Assembly (NCBI GenBank): GCA_035763085.1
Contig: DASUBV010000222.1
Coordinates: 1 to 8,344 of the forward strand
Direction of reading: 5' to 3'
Source: DASUBV01 sp035763085
GTDB taxonomy: Bacteria > Actinomycetota > Actinomycetes > Streptosporangiales > Streptosporangiaceae
Length of the DNA stretch: 8,344 bases
In this document: piece by piece, positions 5,702-8,344 of the stretch
Position numbering within the stretch: position 1 is the stretch's first letter
How the letters are laid out: each line of letters opens with the position of its first letter
Notes under the pieces: model-generated
Database searches by the model: none
Told to the model about the DNA's origin: nothing
The model's input: the letters and a program-made list of their open reading frames with translations, nothing else
Position numbers and translations under genes: made by a program

Positions 5702-6267
5702 CCGGTGCGGCGGAGCAGGCGGTCAGCGACGCCTTCCAGGCCGAGTGGGGCAAGGTCGTGGCCGCGCTCATCGGCATGACCGGGGACTGGGACCTGGCCG
5801 AGGAGTGCGCGCAGGACGCGTTCGCCCAGGCCCTGCGGTCCTGGCCGGCCGACGGCGTGCCGCGCCGCCCCGGCGCGTGGCTGACCACCGTGGCGCGCAA
5901 CCGGGCCCTGGACCGGCTGCGCCGCCGGGCCGCCGAGGCGGTCAAGCTCCGCGAGGCAGCGATCTTGGGCCTGTATGACCAGCTCGGGAAGCTCGGCCGC
6001 TCTCCGGTGGTCGAGCTCAACCGGGCGGTCGCCGTCGGGCTGGCCGACGGCCCCGAGGCCGGCCTGCGGCTCCTCGCCGAGCTGACCGCCTCGGGCCAGC
6101 TCAGCGGCTACCACCTGCTGCCCGCGGCCCGCGCGGACCTGCTGCGCCGCCTCGGCCGCAGCGCGGAGGCCTCGGCCAGTTACCGGCAGGCCCTGGGCCT
6201 GGTCGTTAACGACGCCGAGCGACGGTTCCTGGAGCGACGCCTGGCCGAGGCCGAGGCGGCACCCTGA
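5698..6267 (+). CDS. ECF42-type sigma factor with internal in-frame deletion (sigma-4 missing)
   Basis: ATG 5698 overlaps the YCII stop (ATGA) and gives 189 residues; ECF42 proteins are normally about 400. Sigma-2 is present: AFQAEWGKVVAALIGMTGDW (12-31), LAEECAQDAFAQAL (33-46) and the characteristic WPADGVPRRPGAWLTTVARN (49-68) followed by RALDRLRRR. The C-terminal end of the ECF42 helical-repeat extension is also present: SPVVELNRAVAVGLADGPEA (102-121), GYHLLPAARADLLRRLGR (137-154) and AERRFLERRLAE (173-184). Between them, around residues 83-90 (KLREAAIL), everything expected of sigma-4, which reads the -35 element, and the first part of the repeat domain is absent, yet the frame is kept. 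The protein probably cannot work as a normal sigma factor. It may be a decaying gene, an anti-sigma-like or co-regulatory remnant, or an assembly artefact. The family call rests on motifs plus the adjoining DGPF gene. Confidence 0.82.
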   Translation: MTGAAEQAVSDAFQAEWGKVVAALIGMTGDWDLAEECAQDAFAQALRSWPADGVPRRPGAWLTTVARNRALDRLRRRAAEAVKLREAAILGLYDQLGKLGRSPVVELNRAVAVGLADGPEAGLRLLAELTASGQLSGYHLLPAARADLLRRLGRSAEASASYRQALGLVVNDAERRFLERRLAEAEAAP

Positions 6268-6280
6268 CCGACCCGGTCGG
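6268..6280 (+). terminator. Short hairpin just after the sigma factor stop
   Basis: CCGAC-CCG-GTCGG begins immediately after the TGA at 6265-6267: 5-bp arms with a 3-nt loop and no T-tract. It could weakly end the upstream transcript or be chance in GC-rich DNA. Confidence 0.22.
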
Positions 6281-6382
6281 CCATCGGCCGCGGAGCTTAG
6301 CTGTCTTACGATGTCCGGACTGTCGCCCGGACCGGCGCCTACCGCCGTCCGGAATGCAGTCGCCCGGAGCACCGTCGCGCAC
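6281..6382 (+). promoter_or_regulatory. Leader of the serine hydrolase gene with a possible -10
   Basis: TACGAT at 6307-6312 fits an actinobacterial -10, but no matching -35 is visible at 16-19 bp upstream. TCCGGA occurs at 6314-6319 and 6348-6353. The downstream gene probably has its own promoter because 129 bp separate it from the sigma gene. The exact site is weakly supported. Confidence 0.3.
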
Positions 6383-6388
6383 GAGGAG
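6383..6388 (+). promoter_or_regulatory. Ribosome binding site selecting the GTG start of the serine hydrolase
   Basis: GAGGAG sits 8 nt before GTG 6397. No comparable site precedes the in-frame ATG at 6508, so the longer protein with its repeat linker is favoured. Confidence 0.65.
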
Positions 6389-6396
6389 CTGCACCT

Positions 6397-7686
6397 GTGG
6401 CCGGTCACCCCCCTCCTACCGCACCAGCCATCAGCCCGGCCGCAGGGTCAGGACCGGCTGCCGGGTCCGGCGCGTCAGCCGGATCCGGCCCGGCCGAGCC
6501 TGCCCTGATGGCCGGGGCGCCGCCGTTCGCCGATCACGCCCAGGTCACGCTGGCCAACTGGACGGATCCGCCGTTCAACCGGTGGGCGTTCCAGCACCTC
6601 CGCGAGCTGATCCCGACCGCGCCCATCCCGCGCCCGGACCAGCCTCGCCCGCTGCCCCGCGCCGCACGTGACCTGCTCGGCCTGCGCTTTTCCTCCGGCG
6701 CCCGCGAGCTGTCGGTGGCCGACCTGCTCGCCGAGACCTATACCGACGGCTTCCTGGTCCTGCACCACGGCCAGATCATCACCGAGATCTACATGAACGG
6801 GCTCGCGCCGGGCACTGAGCACCTGCTGATGTCGACCTCCAAGTCAGTGACCGGCACGCTCGCGGGCGTGCTCGCCGGCCGCGGGCAACTCGACCCCGAG
6901 GCTCAGGTCACGGCCGTCCTGCCCGAACTCCGGGAAACCTCGTTCGAGGGCGCTACCGTGCGCGACCTGCTCGACATGCGCGCCGGCACCAGGTTCAACG
7001 AGGACTACGACGACCCCGATGCCGACGTCCGCATCTGTGACCGCGTGTACCTGTGGCGGCCCGATGATGGCGAGCCCCGCCCGGCCGATGCGCTCGCCTA
7101 TTTCGCGACGCTGGTCAACGACGGTGAGCACGGCGGGCCGTTCCGGTACCGGTCGATCCTCACCGACGTGCTCGGCTGGGTCCTGGAGCGAGCCGGCGGC
7201 GCCCGCCTGCACGAGCTGCTCGCCCGTGACCTGTGGCAGCCCATGGGCGCTGAGTTCGACGCCTCGATCACCGTCGACGGGCACGGCAACGCCCTGGCCG
7301 ACGGCGGAATCTGCGCCGCGCTGCGGGATGTGGCGCGGTTCGGGCAGCTGATCCTGGACGGCGGCCAGGCTGGCGGCCGGACGGTCGTCCCCGCGGAGTG
7401 GATCGCGGACACCATCCGCGGCGCGGCCGACGGCCCGGCCGCGTTCGCCGCCGGCGACGGTGCCAGCTACCCGCCCGGCGGCCACTACCGGAACTTCTGG
7501 TGGGTCGACGACCCGGCCGTCCCGTTCCTGCACGCGGTCGGGATCCACGGCCAGCACGTCTTCGTGCACGGCCCGGCTCAGGTGGTGGTCGTCAAGCTGT
7601 CCACCTGGCCGACGGCCACCAGCGCGAAGCTCCGTCACCTGACCACGGACGCCGCCCTGGCCATCGCCGAGTCGCTGCGCGACTAG
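6397..7686 (+). CDS. Serine beta-lactamase-fold hydrolase (NylB/EstB-like)
   Basis: The GTG start gives 429 residues. The first ~40 are a Pro/Ala/Gly/Ser linker with three hexapeptides of the type PAAGSG (14-31) and no signal peptide, so the enzyme should be cytoplasmic. The beta-lactamase/transpeptidase-like domain follows. The SxxK motif is LMSTSKSVTG (144-153), with nucleophile S146 and K149. LLDMRAGTRFNEDYDDPDAD (191-210) is typical of 6-aminohexanoate-dimer hydrolase-like proteins. The second motif is YRSILTDVLGWVLE (251-264), with Y251 in a Y-x-S in place of Y-x-N. The third-motif region is VGIHGQHVFV (381-390), followed by VVVVKLSTWP. Such proteins include esterases, amidases and D-peptidases; clinical beta-lactam hydrolysis is not implied. 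It is transcribed in the same direction as the sigma gene but 129 bp away, so it is probably separate. Fold confidence is high; substrate unknown. Confidence 0.88.
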   Translation: MAGHPPPTAPAISPAAGSGPAAGSGASAGSGPAEPALMAGAPPFADHAQVTLANWTDPPFNRWAFQHLRELIPTAPIPRPDQPRPLPRAARDLLGLRFSSGARELSVADLLAETYTDGFLVLHHGQIITEIYMNGLAPGTEHLLMSTSKSVTGTLAGVLAGRGQLDPEAQVTAVLPELRETSFEGATVRDLLDMRAGTRFNEDYDDPDADVRICDRVYLWRPDDGEPRPADALAYFATLVNDGEHGGPFRYRSILTDVLGWVLERAGGARLHELLARDLWQPMGAEFDASITVDGHGNALADGGICAALRDVARFGQLILDGGQAGGRTVVPAEWIADTIRGAADGPAAFAAGDGASYPPGGHYRNFWWVDDPAVPFLHAVGIHGQHVFVHGPAQVVVVKLSTWPTATSAKLRHLTTDAALAIAESLRD

Positions 7687-7784
7687 CGCGGGCCAGGCTG
7701 GTCCGGGCGGGCCCCGGGCGGCTGTCGGTGGCGGCGGCTAGCCTGGGCCACTCCAAGGCGGAGCAATGCGGCAGGAGGGATCTC

Positions 7785-8165
7785 ATGGCCGACGCCGACG
7801 ACGTGTGCCGTCTCGCGCTGGCCCTGCCGCATGTCGAGGAGATCGACAGCGACGGCTTCGACTTCCGGGTGGGCGGCAAGGGCTTCATCTGGTCCTATCC
7901 CGAGCGCCGTCCTGGCAAGCCACGGGTCATCCGGACCGACATCGCCGTCCTGTATGTCGGTGACGAGGCCGAGAAGCAGGCCCTGCTGCTCGGCGAGCCG
8001 GACCTGTTCTTCACCACCCCCGGCTACGACGGCTGGCCCCTGGTCATGCTGAGGCTGGCCGAGGTGGACATCGAACGCCTGGAAGAACTCGTCAGTGACG
8101 CGTGGCGCATGCGAGCCCCGGCCGCGATAGCCGGCGATCTCGGCCTGGACGCATATCAGGAGTGA
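7785..8165 (+). CDS. MmcQ/YjbR-like protein
   Basis: ATG 7785 is preceded by a strong site, AGGAGGG at 7773-7779, and gives 126 residues, the normal size of the family (PF04237). Typical features are an N-terminal helix DDVCRLALALPHVEE (5-19), the strand FRVGGKGFIWSYPE (27-40), and the signature LFFTTPGYDGWPLVMLRLAE (74-93). The closing helix ERLEELVSDAWRMRAPAAI (97-115) carries the conserved 'DAWR.RAP'. The fold resembles a DNA-binding 'double-wing' (CyaY-like), but the cellular role is not established. The 98-bp gap from the hydrolase has TAGCCT at 7739-7744 as a possible -10 without a clear -35. Its 3' end overlaps, on the other strand, the apparent tail of the AraC-type gene. Confidence 0.9.
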   Translation: MADADDVCRLALALPHVEEIDSDGFDFRVGGKGFIWSYPERRPGKPRVIRTDIAVLYVGDEAEKQALLLGEPDLFFTTPGYDGWPLVMLRLAEVDIERLEELVSDAWRMRAPAAIAGDLGLDAYQE

Positions 8166-8343
8166 GCCGCCGGGTGCCCGGAGGAGCTCGATCCTGACAC
8201 TGTCGCCGCTGGGTCCAGCCGTTCCATCTGCGCGCGCATGCTCGCGAGTGCGGGCGCTCGGCGGTGGGCGGGTGGCCGGCGTAGTGGCGGTACTGGCGGC
8301 TGAAGTGCGCCGGGTCGGTGCAGCCGAGATCGGCGGCGATCTG
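8092..8343 (-). CDS. AraC-family regulator, C-terminal part only
   Basis: The minus-strand frame is open from the window edge to TGA at 8092-8094 (83 residues; the N-terminus lies outside). It begins QIAADLGCTDPAHFSRQYRH followed by YAGHPPTAER, the second helix-turn-helix and 'G..P...R' end of an AraC/XylS DNA-binding domain; H13-F14-S15-R16 is the classic recognition-helix region. After the usual end of the fold the frame runs on for about 50 Arg-rich residues that look like non-coding shadow, overlapping the YjbR-like gene by 74 bp. Either the protein has an unusual tail or its original stop was lost by mutation or frameshift. The regulator identity is good; the exact 3' end is doubtful and the target genes cannot be seen. 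Confidence 0.75.
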   Translation of the reverse strand, partial: QIAADLGCTDPAHFSRQYRHYAGHPPTAERPHSRACARRWNGWTQRRQCQDRAPPGTRRLTPDMRPGRDRRLSRPGLACATRH

Positions 8344-8344
8344 G

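Noticed and set aside
4714..6408. 564-residue minus-strand open frame
   Set aside because: It covers four well-supported plus-strand genes and lacks recognisable motifs; stop-free antisense frames are expected at this GC content.
6397..7686. Antibiotic beta-lactamase
   Set aside because: It has no signal peptide, no Y-x-N and no K-[TS]-G motif; resemblance is to NylB/EstB-type hydrolases.
1..8344. CRISPR array, tRNA or rRNA genes
   Set aside because: No regularly spaced direct repeats, cloverleaf-like segments or rRNA-like stretches were seen on either strand.

Overview
The window is GC-rich, densely packed DNA with GTG starts, overlapping stop/start codons and strong G/C third-position bias. 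It looks like an actinobacterial chromosome (Streptomyces/Streptosporangiales-like); the species cannot be named from sequence alone. Eleven genes are supportable, two of them cut by the window edges.

Layout: (1) Positions 3-197 hold the tail of an XRE-type regulator with lower GC and rarer codons than the rest. (2) A minus-strand APH-fold kinase-like gene (226-1104) converges on it and diverges from the next unit. (3) The plus-strand unit 1226-3792 encodes an acyl-CoA dehydrogenase whose stop codon overlaps the start of an APH-type kinase. That kinase carries an extra C-terminal domain resembling DUF6285/LvaB. The set corresponds to the parts of the bacterial LvaABC system, and of the mammalian ACAD10/ACAD11 kinase-dehydrogenase fusions, which process 4-hydroxyacyl-CoAs through a phosphorylated intermediate. 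(4) A striking AT-rich 18-bp inverted repeat, itself made of two similar dyads 21 bp apart, overlaps a good promoter (TTGACT-N17-TAATCT). It lies in front of an alpha/beta hydrolase gene that overlaps a TetR-family regulator gene, so this is probably an autoregulated operon. (5) Close behind is a YCII/DGPF protein gene overlapping (ATGA) an ECF42-type sigma factor gene. That sigma factor has lost its sigma-4 region and part of its C-terminal helical-repeat domain in frame. (6) Then come a cytoplasmic serine beta-lactamase-fold hydrolase (NylB/EstB-like) with a short hexapeptide-repeat linker at its N-terminus, a YjbR/MmcQ-like protein, and the C-terminal end of an AraC-family regulator entering on the minus strand.

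Most noteworthy: the compact dehydrogenase plus kinase-LvaB-like fusion, the double-dyad operator, and the internally deleted ECF42 sigma factor. All functional assignments are inferred from motifs and remembered family features; no searches were run.
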